A stretch of 64,000 bases of DNA from the NCBI GenBank assembly GCA_964518725.1, contig CAZFKP010000010.1, forward strand, positions 12,576-76,575. Reading direction: 5' to 3'. The translations under genes and the position numbers were made by a program. Shown here in pieces: positions 45,426-53,567 of this stretch; positions within the stretch are counted from its first letter, which is position 1, and every line of letters starts with the position of its first letter. The notes beneath the pieces were generated by a model. The model did no database searches, was not told the origin of the DNA, and saw only the letters and a list, made by a program, of their open reading frames with translations. The stretch is from JANRKF01 sp964518725 (lineage in GTDB: Bacteria; Pseudomonadota; Alphaproteobacteria; Rickettsiales; SXRF01).

Positions 45426-45845
45426 ATGAACAGCCCCTCACCCTATAATGCCAACCCTGAACTCTCGGCCATGAAAGAGGATATTGCGTCTCGCAATTAC
45501 TGGCTTACCGTCAAGGATGCCGCCATTCGAATGGGATCCATTGCTGCAGGTGTTGTAATCGGCGCACTTCTGGTTCCTGCATTACCAGCGGGTCTTGGTG
45601 TTGCCGCACTTGTCGGCGGTGGCGGTATCGGACTGATTGCCGGAGGCGCCATTGCCAATGTCGTGACATTGAAAGACCGCACAAAACTTGCCATCGATGA
45701 GCAGCATATTTCCAGCTACATGTCCGGCAAGAATTACTGGGGCGAAGGCTACCGCGAAGAAGTCGCGGAATATGGCTATGGCGGAGCACAACAACCGCAC
45801 CATGGCGGCGTTCCCAATCATCGCACAACTGAGCGGCAAGTATAG
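45426..45845 (+). CDS. Small Gly-rich membrane protein, paralogue 1
   Basis: 139 residues from ATG 45426, with AAGGAA upstream. The start PYNANPELSAMKEDIASRNY precedes two hydrophobic Gly/Ala-rich segments (about 35-57 and 60-78, AALVGGGGIGLIAGGAIANV). The cytosolic or periplasmic tail holds SYMSGKNYWGEGYREEVAEY. The same start and tail occur in the next gene, so the pair is a tandem duplication. Function unknown. First gene of a tight cluster with an L,D-transpeptidase and a PP2C-like gene. Confidence 0.72.
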   Translation: MNSPSPYNANPELSAMKEDIASRNYWLTVKDAAIRMGSIAAGVVIGALLVPALPAGLGVAALVGGGGIGLIAGGAIANVVTLKDRTKLAIDEQHISSYMSGKNYWGEGYREEVAEYGYGGAQQPHHGGVPNHRTTERQV

Positions 45846-45847
45846 TC

Positions 45848-46276
45848 ATGGTCGAAGCTCCTTACAACGCCAACCCCGAACTGGTCGCAATGAAGAATGA
45901 CATTGCCAACCGGAAATTCCGGGTGCAACTAATCGGCATGGCAGTAACCGGAGCACTGGTAGTCGGGGCGCTCGCAACCCTGTTTTTTGTACCGGGCGCC
46001 ATTGGTGCTGTTGGCACAGCGGGTGGCGCATCCATGGCCAAACTTCTGGTTGTCGGCAGCATGGGTGTTGCCAGCACCGTCACATCGCTTATCACCATGA
46101 AAGAAGTCAAGAAGCTGGAAATGGATGAAAAATACCTGCAAAGCTACATGTCCGGCAAGAATTATTGGGGCGAAGGCTACCGCGAAGAAGTCGCGGAACA
46201 CGGCTATGCCATCACCTCGCCGACATTCCAAGGCGCACCGCCACCGCAACCCACGCGCTCATTCTCGCGCTCATGA
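45848..46276 (+). CDS. Small Gly-rich membrane protein, paralogue 2
   Basis: 142 residues. Start MVEAPYNANPELVAMKNDIA, two hydrophobic segments (about 28-50 and 55-80), then SYMSGKNYWGEGYREEVAEH as in paralogue 1, and a Pro/Arg/Ser tail (PPPQPTRSFSRS). It begins two bases after paralogue 1 and its stop overlaps the transpeptidase start (ATGA). The membrane segments have diverged much more than the tail motif, suggesting that the tail binds a shared partner. Confidence 0.72.
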   Translation: MVEAPYNANPELVAMKNDIANRKFRVQLIGMAVTGALVVGALATLFFVPGAIGAVGTAGGASMAKLLVVGSMGVASTVTSLITMKEVKKLEMDEKYLQSYMSGKNYWGEGYREEVAEHGYAITSPTFQGAPPPQPTRSFSRS

Positions 46277-46782
46277 TCCCAGTCACCGATCATTTCCTGT
46301 ATGTTTCAGGCAATACGCTTACCGCGTTTGGCCGCACCTATGCATGTGCCATCGGCAAGGGCGGCATCACCACCGACAAGCATGAAGGCGATGGCTGCAC
46401 CCCCGTCGGCAGTTTTGCGTTGCGCGAATGCTGGTATCGTATGGATCGGCAGGAAGAGCCAAAAACCCGCCTGTCCATCAACATTATCCGCCCGGAAGAT
46501 GGCTGGTGCGACGCCCCCACCCACCCAAGCTACAACCGCCATGTGCGCCTGCCGTTCGACGCTTCGCATGAGCTGATGTTTCGCGACGATGCGATCTACG
46601 ACATCGTGGTGCCACTTGGCTACAATGACGACCCCGTAATTCCAGGAAAAGGCAGCGCCATTTTCCTCCACGTCGCCCACGATGATTACCGCGACACCGA
46701 AGGGTGCATCGCCCTTGCCCGCGACGACCTCCTGGAAGTGCTCGCAAAATGCGGCACGGGCACAATCATGGTGATCGCATGA
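46273..46782 (+). CDS. L,D-transpeptidase-like protein (YkuD, COG3786 type)
   Basis: 169 residues from ATG 46273. CAIGKGGITTDKHEGDGCTP, then PEDGWCDAPTHPSYNRHVRL, LGYNDDPVIPGKGSAIFLHV and the catalytic block HDDYRDTEGCIALARDDLLE with the nucleophile Cys. This is the stand-alone COG3786 group of YkuD enzymes, which cross-link or edit peptidoglycan. No signal peptide is visible, unusual for a wall enzyme. Both ends overlap neighbouring genes by four bases, so translation is coupled with the membrane paralogue before and the PP2C-like gene after. Confidence 0.85.
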   Translation: MIPVTDHFLYVSGNTLTAFGRTYACAIGKGGITTDKHEGDGCTPVGSFALRECWYRMDRQEEPKTRLSINIIRPEDGWCDAPTHPSYNRHVRLPFDASHELMFRDDAIYDIVVPLGYNDDPVIPGKGSAIFLHVAHDDYRDTEGCIALARDDLLEVLAKCGTGTIMVIA

Positions 46783-48002
46783 CTTCCATCGAAAATCATG
46801 GTACCAACTATGGTGCAGCTGACACCGCCATCCGGGAGATCGTCAACGGCCAGACAGTGCATTTTGCCCAGCGTACCGGTAAATATGAACTGGCAGATGG
46901 AGGCACCGCACCCTATCCAGTACAAAATGACCGCATGGCGGTGATCGAAATGCCGCAGGCGAATGAGAATTGCTTTGCCCTGCTGCTACGCGAAGCAATG
47001 GATGTGGCACGCAGAGTAACCCTGCAGGCAGCGGCGGCGCTATTGGCAAAAGGCGGCAGCGACGCCCTCGGCACGTGCACTGCCACCCTCGTTGCCTATG
47101 ACCCACGCAGCTTCACGCTGGATGTTGCGTCGATTGATGACAGCCCGGCCTTCGTGGTGTTGGACGACGGCAAAAAAGTCGAAGCCGTGATGGTCACAAC
47201 GCCGGTCGGCCACAAGCTTGAAGGGGTGGGCGAATTTATTTGCCGCGTCGGCGTGCCATCCCTGATCCAATACACGCAAGATGCGGATGGTACGCCGGTA
47301 AAAACCATCGCCTCCTACCCGGATGAAATCCGGAAACTGGCAACAGGCACACCCCACGCCGGAGCCATCGAACACCTGCTGGATCGCAACCTCGTCGAAT
47401 ATGGCAGCTACCGAGTAAACGGTCACCCGCGGCACTTTGGCCAGATTGAACTTGAGGCGCTGAAAAATGAGGTCGCCGACCGCTATGGCATGAATAAGGA
47501 CACTATTTCCATGCACCTCGTTGTCGCATCAGACGGCATTTGCAGCACAAAAGGCGAGGGCAACAATATCGACCGCGCCAATGAAAACTACCCGTTTTTC
47601 GATCTCGATAAAAAAGAATTCATTCCCAAACCCGGCCTGGATAACACGGCACGCCCGCCCAACCGCGTCGCCGAAGGCATCGTCAGGGAGCTGTATAAAG
47701 CGGCAAAGAGCCACTCCACCGGCAACCTTGCCGACGACATGGCACAGTGGGCGGAAAACAGTAAAGCCTATGATAATTTATCCATCACCGTGGTGGAGGA
47801 TTTGCGACAAGGTAAAGGCAAGCCGCTCGTTGCCTGTGTCGCCGATACGGCAGGCATGAAACCAAAACCCGCCGCGCAAATGGTGATAAGCACCCTGCAA
47901 CTGACGCTTCCTCAACTGGACGCACAGTACGGAGAGCAGTTCTTCGCCGGAGCGGAAGGGCTCAGAACAACATCCAGAAATGAACCAGCCCGACGCTCCT
48001 GA
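46779..48002 (+). CDS. PP2C-like phosphatase-related protein, divergent
   Basis: 407 residues from ATG 46779 (MTSIENHGTNYGAADTAIRE), overlapping the transpeptidase stop by ATGA. The order of motifs resembles PP2C phosphatases: GTCTATLVAYDP (98), VASIDDSPAFVVLDDGK (116), HLVVASDGICS with the metal Asp (about 246-256), and YDNLSITVVEDL with the second metal Asp (about 331-342). The N-terminal DGHGG metal motif is not evident, so it may be inactive or highly diverged. A C-terminal tail of about 65 residues is extra. No membrane segment. Inferred role: reading or removing phosphate in this envelope-linked operon. Confidence 0.55.
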   Translation: MTSIENHGTNYGAADTAIREIVNGQTVHFAQRTGKYELADGGTAPYPVQNDRMAVIEMPQANENCFALLLREAMDVARRVTLQAAAALLAKGGSDALGTCTATLVAYDPRSFTLDVASIDDSPAFVVLDDGKKVEAVMVTTPVGHKLEGVGEFICRVGVPSLIQYTQDADGTPVKTIASYPDEIRKLATGTPHAGAIEHLLDRNLVEYGSYRVNGHPRHFGQIELEALKNEVADRYGMNKDTISMHLVVASDGICSTKGEGNNIDRANENYPFFDLDKKEFIPKPGLDNTARPPNRVAEGIVRELYKAAKSHSTGNLADDMAQWAENSKAYDNLSITVVEDLRQGKGKPLVACVADTAGMKPKPAAQMVISTLQLTLPQLDAQYGEQFFAGAEGLRTTSRNEPARRS

Positions 48003-48033
48003 GGCACTACCGCACAATTAGTGCTCGCACTCA

Positions 48034-48080
48034 TATAGCAAGCAATGGCGCAAAAAGACTTGCGCTTTTGCCTGCTTATA
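48034..48080 (+). promoter_or_regulatory. Imperfect stem-loop upstream of ahcY
   Basis: GCGCAA (48048-48053) pairs with TTGCGC (48060-48065), extended imperfectly by ATATAGCAAGCAA and TTGCCTGCTTATA. It ends about 38 bases before the ahcY ATG and could be a terminator of the previous operon or a leader element. It does not obviously fit a known SAM or SAH riboswitch. Confidence 0.4.
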
Positions 48081-48118
48081 GCTAGCGTTCGGTCATCTTG
48101 AAACCGAAAGGAATTCTT

Positions 48119-49429
48119 ATGCCTGCTACCGCTGCCAACGCTGCCTTCACCGATTATAAAGTTGCCGATATCGGCCTCGCCCAGTGGGGTCGCAACGAAA
48201 TTTCCCTCGCCGAAACCGAAATGCCGGGGCTGATGGCGCTGCGCGCAGAATACGGCAAGGCACAGCCTCTGAAAGGCGCCAAAATCATCGGCTGCCTGCA
48301 TATGACCATCCAAACCGCCGTGCTGATCGAAACACTGACCGCGCTCGGCGCCGAAGTGCGCTGGTCGTCGTGCAACATATTCTCGACGCAGGATCAGGCC
48401 GCCGCCGCCATTGCCGCCGCCGGCATTCCCGTGTTCGCATGGAAAGGCGAAACCGAAGAAGAATATGAATGGTGCATCGAGCAAACCATCAAGGCCGATG
48501 GCTGGGCACCAAACATGATCCTCGATGATGGCGGCGATGCCACCATCATCCTCCATAACAAATACCCGGAACTGTTGAAAAACATCAAAGGCATTTCCGA
48601 AGAAACCACCACCGGCGTGCACCGCTTGCACGAAATGGTAAAAGCCGGCACGCTGAAAGTGCCTGCCATCGATGTGAACAACTCGGTTACCAAATCAAAA
48701 TTCGACAATCTGTATGGCTGCCGCGAATCGCTGCCGGATGGTATCAAACGCGCCACCGACGTCATGCTCGCCGGTAAAATCTGCGTCGTCGCCGGGTTTG
48801 GTGACGTGGGCAAGGGCTGCGCCGCGTCACTCAAAACGCAAGGTGCCCGCGTGATCGTCACCGAAATCGACCCCATCTGCGCGCTGCAGGCCGCGATGGA
48901 AGGCTACCAGGTGACGACGATGGAAGAAGCCGCACCGATTGCCGATATTTTCGTCACCGCCACCGGCAACGAAGACATCATCACGCTCGATCACATGCGG
49001 GCGATGAAAGACCGCGCCATCGTCTGCAATATCGGCCACTTCGATTCCGAAATTCAGGTCGCCGCGCTCAAAAACCTGAAATGGAAAGAAATCAAACCGC
49101 AGGTGGATGAGATTGAATTCCCGGATGGCAAACGCATCATCCTACTCGCCAAAGGCCGTTTGGTGAACCTCGGCTGCGCCACTGGCCACCCGAGTTTTGT
49201 GATGTCGACCAGCTTCAGCAACCAAGTGCTCGCGCAAATCGAGCTGTGGAACAACCACGCGAAATATAAAAACGATGTGTACGTACTGCCGAAACACCTC
49301 GATGAAAAAGTCGCAGCACTCCACCTCGGCAAGCTCGGCGTGAAACTCACCAAACTCACGGCGAAGCAAGCCAAATATATCAACGTGGATGTGAACGGCC
49401 CCTTCAAACCCGATGCTTACCGCTATTAA
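48119..49429 (+). CDS. ahcY: Adenosylhomocysteinase
   Basis: 436 residues from ATG 48119, with GAAAGGAA upstream. Substrate residues in GCLHMTIQTAVLIETLTALG and DDGGDATIILH, NAD site CVVAGFGDVGKGCAASLK, VTATGNEDIITLDHMRAMKD, and C-terminal YINVDVNGPFKPDAYRY with the usual Lys/Tyr. It splits SAH into adenosine and homocysteine. The RidA-family gene follows after one base. Confidence 0.98.
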   Translation: MPATAANAAFTDYKVADIGLAQWGRNEISLAETEMPGLMALRAEYGKAQPLKGAKIIGCLHMTIQTAVLIETLTALGAEVRWSSCNIFSTQDQAAAAIAAAGIPVFAWKGETEEEYEWCIEQTIKADGWAPNMILDDGGDATIILHNKYPELLKNIKGISEETTTGVHRLHEMVKAGTLKVPAIDVNNSVTKSKFDNLYGCRESLPDGIKRATDVMLAGKICVVAGFGDVGKGCAASLKTQGARVIVTEIDPICALQAAMEGYQVTTMEEAAPIADIFVTATGNEDIITLDHMRAMKDRAIVCNIGHFDSEIQVAALKNLKWKEIKPQVDEIEFPDGKRIILLAKGRLVNLGCATGHPSFVMSTSFSNQVLAQIELWNNHAKYKNDVYVLPKHLDEKVAALHLGKLGVKLTKLTAKQAKYINVDVNGPFKPDAYRY

Positions 49430-49430
49430 G

Positions 49431-49787
49431 ATGGCAAGCGACATCAAGCGCATCGAGCCCGGCGCGCGCATGAGCGAGGCGGTGATCCATGGCGGGAAAA
49501 TCTACACCGCCGGCATCGTCGCCGATCGCATGGTCGGGAAATCGGTGTTTGAGCAAACCAAAGAAGTGCTTGAACAGATTGACGCACTGCTTGCCCAGGC
49601 AGGCAGCGACAAAACCAGAATCCTCAAAGCGAATATCTGGCTCACTGACATCAGCACGTTTGGTGACATGAACAAGGCATGGGACGCCTGGGTAGTGGCG
49701 GGGGAAACTCCGGCGCGTGCCACCGTGGAGGCGAAGCTCGCCGCCCCCGGCTACGATGTAGAAATCATGATCGAGGCGGCGGTTTAA
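49431..49787 (+). CDS. RidA/YjgF family protein
   Basis: 118 residues from ATG 49431 (MASDIKRIEPGARMSEAVIH). IYTAGIVADRMVGKSVFEQT, LKANIWLTDISTFGDMNKAW and the C-terminal PARATVEAKLAAPGYDVEIM fit the family, including the Arg that binds imine substrates (the R in PARATVE). It is the short YoaB-like branch. It follows ahcY after one base. It overlaps the convergent unknown gene by four bases. Confidence 0.9.
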   Translation: MASDIKRIEPGARMSEAVIHGGKIYTAGIVADRMVGKSVFEQTKEVLEQIDALLAQAGSDKTRILKANIWLTDISTFGDMNKAWDAWVVAGETPARATVEAKLAAPGYDVEIMIEAAV

Positions 49788-50257
49788 TTTCCCTGCCGCT
49801 GCGCGCCGAACCCCGGCATCAGGCTGGTGCCGCTGCCTTTCCTGGGCATGACAACATTATCGCCACGCGGCGTGATCCCGGTATTCATCCCGGCATTGCC
49901 GATGCCCGTGCCAACGGGAGAAGTCAGGTAAGATGGGGTTGGATCCTCCCACTGATCGATCGGAATATCCGGTGCCGGACGCACCAATGTCTCCTCACCC
50001 GGCATCGTCACGTTCTGGCTTGGCCTCAGCTGCGCCTGATTCGGCGGCAGGCGGTACAGCGTCGCACCCGGCGGCGGCTTATAAGCCGTTCCCATCGATT
50101 TCTTGCCGCGCTCTTCATTAAATTTCTTGATGTCACGCGCCAGCGGGTCGCGCCCATACTTCTCGCGCTCGGCACGAATCTTATCCATTGGGTTGTTGCC
50201 AAACATGACCATCAGAACCACGAAGGCAACCGCAAGCAACATCAAAAATGGCGGCAT
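49784..50257 (-). CDS. Unknown protein with one N-terminal membrane helix (157 aa)
   Basis: 157 residues. One membrane helix (MPPFLMLLAVAFVVLMVMFG) is followed by a charged segment (NNPMDKIRAEREKYGRDPLA) and a Pro/Gly-rich, probably disordered tail (GTAYKPPPGATLYRLPPNQA). No family is recognised. The start lies 18 bases after the argF stop on the same strand, so it may be the last gene of the arg operon. Confidence 0.65.
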   Translation of the reverse strand: MPPFLMLLAVAFVVLMVMFGNNPMDKIRAEREKYGRDPLARDIKKFNEERGKKSMGTAYKPPPGATLYRLPPNQAQLRPSQNVTMPGEETLVRPAPDIPIDQWEDPTPSYLTSPVGTGIGNAGMNTGITPRGDNVVMPRKGSGTSLMPGFGAQRQGN

Positions 50258-50275
50258 TTCACTCTCCTGTCGCGA

Positions 50276-51190
50276 TTATATCACACCCAGACACCACAGT
50301 AAAACAGCCTTCTGCACATGCAGGCGGTTTTCCGCCTCATCGAACACACGCGACTGCGCGCCGTCGATGACATCGGTAGTGACTTCCTCGCCACGATGGG
50401 CAGGCAGGCAGTGCAGGAAAATGGCATGCTTGTCCGCTTTTGCCATCAGCGCCGCATTCACCTGATATGGGGCGAGCAGCTTCATCTGCGTCTCAGCCTG
50501 AGCATCTCCCATCGACACCCACGTATCGGCAATGACCGCGTGCGCGCCCGCGACTGCCGCTGCCGGGTCGGCACCGATCATGAGCTTGCCGCCCTTGGTA
50601 CGCGCCCATTTTTCCACTTCGGGAAGCGGCGAAAGCTGCGGCGGACAAGCAATCCGCAACTCAGCACCCAGCAGCGCCGCAGCCTGGATCCAGCTATGCG
50701 CCACGTTGTTACCATCCCCCACCCAGGCAATCACCTTGCCTTGAATATCTCCGAGATTCTCCTCGAATGTCAGGATATCGGCCAGTATCTGGCAGGGATG
50801 GCTATATTCCGTCAGGCCGTTAATCACAGGAACCTCGGCATTCTCCGCAAGCTCCAGCAATTTATCATGACTATGACAACGCAGCATGATGGCATCGACA
50901 TAGCGTGACAGCACCTTCGCCGTATCGGCCACCGTTTCACCGCGTCCGAGCTGCAACTCGCTGCCATTGAACGACAGCACATGACCGCCAAGCTCAACCA
51001 TCGCCACCTCGAAGGAAACACGCGTGCGGGTAGAATTTTTCTCAAAGATCATTGCCAGTTTTTTGTGGCGCAGCGGATCGGTGAATTCGCAGGAAGCACG
51101 CTCTTTTTTCAGGCGCGCCGCATGGGCAAGCAAATGCCGCAGCGTGACGGCATCAATATCCGAAAGGTCTAAAAAATGACGTGGTTTCAT
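50276..51190 (-). CDS. argF: Ornithine carbamoyltransferase
   Basis: 304 residues from ATG 51190 (MKPRHFLDLSDIDAVTLRHL). Carbamoyl phosphate site FEKNSTRTRVSFEVAMVEL, second site DAIMLRCHSHDKL, and ornithine-binding HCLPAHRGEEVTTDV near the C-terminus. It makes citrulline. The start overlaps the argD stop (ATGA), so translation is coupled. Confidence 0.97.
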   Translation of the reverse strand: MKPRHFLDLSDIDAVTLRHLLAHAARLKKERASCEFTDPLRHKKLAMIFEKNSTRTRVSFEVAMVELGGHVLSFNGSELQLGRGETVADTAKVLSRYVDAIMLRCHSHDKLLELAENAEVPVINGLTEYSHPCQILADILTFEENLGDIQGKVIAWVGDGNNVAHSWIQAAALLGAELRIACPPQLSPLPEVEKWARTKGGKLMIGADPAAAVAGAHAVIADTWVSMGDAQAETQMKLLAPYQVNAALMAKADKHAIFLHCLPAHRGEEVTTDVIDGAQSRVFDEAENRLHVQKAVLLWCLGVI

Positions 51191-52344
51191 AGTGTTTCCT
51201 CGCACACATTCGCCAAAATTGCAAGTGCCTCAGCCACCTGCGCCTCATTCACAATGAGCGGCGGAATAATCCGGATGACATGATCCTGCGCCGGGGATGT
51301 GAGCAAACGAGCCGTCCGCAATCGCTCCACCAGCGCATAATGCGGCACGTTTATCTTCAAACCGAGCAGCAAACCCTCGCCGCGAACCTCAGCAATCAGC
51401 GCCGGGAATTTTTTCTGCAAGGCCAATAATCCGTTCTTCAGCACGGCGCCTGTTTTTTCCACCTGGGCGAAAAAGCCCGGTGCCAGCATGATATCAAGCA
51501 CGGCATTGCCCACCGCCATCGCCAACGGGTTTGCGCCATAGGTCGAGCCGTGCGTGCCCGGCGACATCACCGACGCTATCCGGTCAGTAGTAAGGGTTGC
51601 CGCCAGCGGAAAGCCGTTGCCGATTCCTTTCGCTACCGTAACGATATCCGGCACGATGCCCGCATGCTCGAAGGCAAATAACTTGCCCGTGCGCCCCATG
51701 CCTGCCTGCACCTCATCGACCATGAGCAACAGCCCATGCACATCAGCTAATTTACGCAAGCCCCGCAGGAATGCATGCGATGCGACGCGCACACCACCCT
51801 CGCCCTGAATCGCCTCGACCAGTATGCCCGCCGTCTGCGGCGTAATCGCCCGCTCCACCGCCGTTAAATCATTGAACGCAACGCGATCAAAACCATCCAA
51901 AAGTGGTGCGTAACCTTCCCGCGCAATCTCATTTCCCCCGGCAGAAATACAGGCAAGAGTCCGCCCGTGGAACCCACCGTCAAACGTAATGATGCGATTT
52001 TTCGGCTGCCCCCATTTGCGGATCATCTTGATCCCACACTCCACCGCCTCGCTGCCGGAATTGCAGAAAAACGCTTTGTCGGCAAAGGTCGCCGCCACCA
52101 GCCGGTCGGCAAAACGGAGCAACCCCGGCGTCGAGTACATGTTGGACACGTGCCAGAGTTTTGCCGCCTGTTCCGTCAGCGCCTTTACCAGATGCGGATG
52201 CGAATGGCCGAGGGCATTGACCGCAATCCCCGAGGCAAAGTCAAGGTAGCGCGTCCCATCCGGGGCATATAAATAGCAGCCATCACCCCTTTCGATGGCG
52301 ATGTCAGAGCGGCGATAAACTGGAAGCAATGACTTTGTGCTCAT
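51187..52344 (-). CDS. argD: Acetylornithine aminotransferase
   Basis: 385 residues, class III PLP. CNSGSEAVECGIKMIRKWG, FDGGFHGRTLACISA, MVDEVQAGMGRTGKLFAFEH and the PLP lysine in TVAKGIGNGFPLAA, ending in the usual small domain. It acts in arginine synthesis and possibly in lysine synthesis. There is only a weak AGG before the ATG; the compound motif ends 26 bases upstream and TTATCT sits nine bases before the start, as at thrC. Confidence 0.96.
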   Translation of the reverse strand: MSTKSLLPVYRRSDIAIERGDGCYLYAPDGTRYLDFASGIAVNALGHSHPHLVKALTEQAAKLWHVSNMYSTPGLLRFADRLVAATFADKAFFCNSGSEAVECGIKMIRKWGQPKNRIITFDGGFHGRTLACISAGGNEIAREGYAPLLDGFDRVAFNDLTAVERAITPQTAGILVEAIQGEGGVRVASHAFLRGLRKLADVHGLLLMVDEVQAGMGRTGKLFAFEHAGIVPDIVTVAKGIGNGFPLAATLTTDRIASVMSPGTHGSTYGANPLAMAVGNAVLDIMLAPGFFAQVEKTGAVLKNGLLALQKKFPALIAEVRGEGLLLGLKINVPHYALVERLRTARLLTSPAQDHVIRIIPPLIVNEAQVAEALAILANVCEETL

Positions 52345-52370
52345 AAACCTAAGATAAGCCCGGCACTGTA

Positions 52371-52426
52371 TGTCACGGAAGGGGGTAAGTACAAAAAAAA
52401 TGCAAAAAAATGCGGTTTTTTTTATA
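52371..52426 (-). promoter_or_regulatory. Compound promoter-like motif, copy C (argD)
   Basis: On the minus strand it reads CGCATTTTTTTGCATTTTTT, then TTGTACTTACCCCCTTCCGTGACA. The core CCCTTCCGTGACA is followed by 13 bases and TTATCT, and ends 26 bases before the argD ATG, exactly as for thrC. Confidence 0.55.
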
Positions 52427-52441
52427 ACCCGCTATGTTTTA

Positions 52442-53212
52442 TCAACTTTTCAGGCGATACCCCTTATTGAACAGCCAAGCAGTCAGCACCCACATGATGA
52501 TATTCAACGAAAACATGACGATAATGCCGATGTACCACTGGCTATCGGAGTAGCCGGTCATGGCATAGCGGAAGCCGTCGATCATGTAGAAGAACGGGTT
52601 GTAATGGCAAATGCCGCGCCAGAATTCCGGCAGATGGTGGATCGAGTAAAACGTGCCGGAGAGAAAGGCAAGCGGCGTGATAACATAATTAGTGATCGCT
52701 GAAAGCTGGTCAAACGATTGCGCCCAGATGCCGGTGAGCACACCCAGCAGCGCCAGCATCATGCTGGCCGCCAGCACATGGAACAGCCCGATCCACGGAT
52801 GCACCATGGTAAACGGCACGAACATATAGACCGACGCCATCACCACCACGCCGACCATGAGGCCGCGAATAAGGCCACCCACCAGCAGGCTGAACACCAC
52901 CTCGGAACCCGAAAGTGGCGGCATCAGGAAATCAATAATCACCCCCTGGATTTTGGCCAGCATCAGCGAGGACGACGTATTGGCGAACGCATTCTGCACG
53001 ATCGCCATCATGATGAGGCCGGGCGCGACAAACTGGCTGTAGGGCAAACCATCGACCACCCGCTCCTGCCCGCCCATGGCCAGCACCAGCACGGCAAGAA
53101 AGAGCAGCGTGGTGACGACCGGCGCGACGACGGTCTGGTTCCAGACCTTGAGGAATCGCCAGGTTTCACGCTTGCAGAGGGTGTAGACGCCGATGGTGTT
53201 GATGGCTTGCAT
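52442..53212 (-). CDS. ABC-2 type transporter permease
   Basis: 256 residues from ATG 53212 (MQAINTIGVYTLCKRETWRF); a TTG 12 codons earlier is possible. Six membrane segments and the ABC-2 signature near the end (YNPFFYMIDGFRYAMTGYSD, preceded by FLSGTFYSIHHLP). It resembles NodJ/YadH-type export permeases for glycans or lipids. No ATPase gene lies beside it, so its partner is elsewhere. Confidence 0.88.
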   Translation of the reverse strand: MQAINTIGVYTLCKRETWRFLKVWNQTVVAPVVTTLLFLAVLVLAMGGQERVVDGLPYSQFVAPGLIMMAIVQNAFANTSSSLMLAKIQGVIIDFLMPPLSGSEVVFSLLVGGLIRGLMVGVVVMASVYMFVPFTMVHPWIGLFHVLAASMMLALLGVLTGIWAQSFDQLSAITNYVITPLAFLSGTFYSIHHLPEFWRGICHYNPFFYMIDGFRYAMTGYSDSQWYIGIIVMFSLNIIMWVLTAWLFNKGYRLKS

Positions 53213-53254
53213 GAAAGAAGAAGTGGCACGCGGCGGCAGTTCGTGCAAGAAATT

Positions 53255-53509
53255 TTACAGCTTATGCCGCGCCATATACGTCGCCGCGTAGGAGCAGACC
53301 GGCACGATATGGAGACCCTTCGCGTTCGCATCCGCGATCACCCCATCCATCACCTGCGCGGCAACCCCACGCCCGCGGAGCGCCTCCGGCACGTAAACAC
53401 GGTTAATGCTGAGCTGGTTGCCATCCAGATGATAATCTGCGACCGATACATGACCATCGACGACAAGCTCATAACGCTGTTGGGATTCATTGTTGATGAT
53501 GCCGGACAT
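53255..53509 (-). CDS. Small GNAT-type acetyltransferase (YjdJ-like)
   Basis: 84 residues from ATG 53509 (MSGIINNESQQRYELVVDGH), with GGGGAGA upstream. The short GNAT form: VYVPEALRGRGVAAQVMDGV is the acetyl-CoA loop (RGRGVA), then IVPVCSYAATYMARH. Typical of the about 90-residue COG2388 family. Substrate unknown. A terminator lies just upstream, so it has its own transcript. Confidence 0.88.
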   Translation of the reverse strand: MSGIINNESQQRYELVVDGHVSVADYHLDGNQLSINRVYVPEALRGRGVAAQVMDGVIADANAKGLHIVPVCSYAATYMARHKL

Positions 53510-53522
53510 ATTCTCCCCAAAA

Positions 53523-53548
53523 TAAAAAGGCCGGGGTTTCCCCCGGCC
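53523..53548 (-). terminator. Rho-independent terminator of the Bax inhibitor-1 gene
   Basis: On the minus strand GGCCGGGG-GAAA-CCCCGGCC followed by TTTTTATT. It lies after the Bax inhibitor-1 stop and immediately before the GNAT start. Confidence 0.9.
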
Positions 53549-53567
53549 CATTCAATGCACGGTCAGG

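Noticed and set aside
48003..48118. Known SAH or SAM-II riboswitch
   Set aside because: The conserved pseudoknot elements could not be placed; only a generic stem-loop is visible.
52371..52426. Sigma-54 promoter
   Set aside because: The GG and GC dinucleotides at -24/-12 spacing (TGGCAC-N5-TTGC) are not present on either strand.
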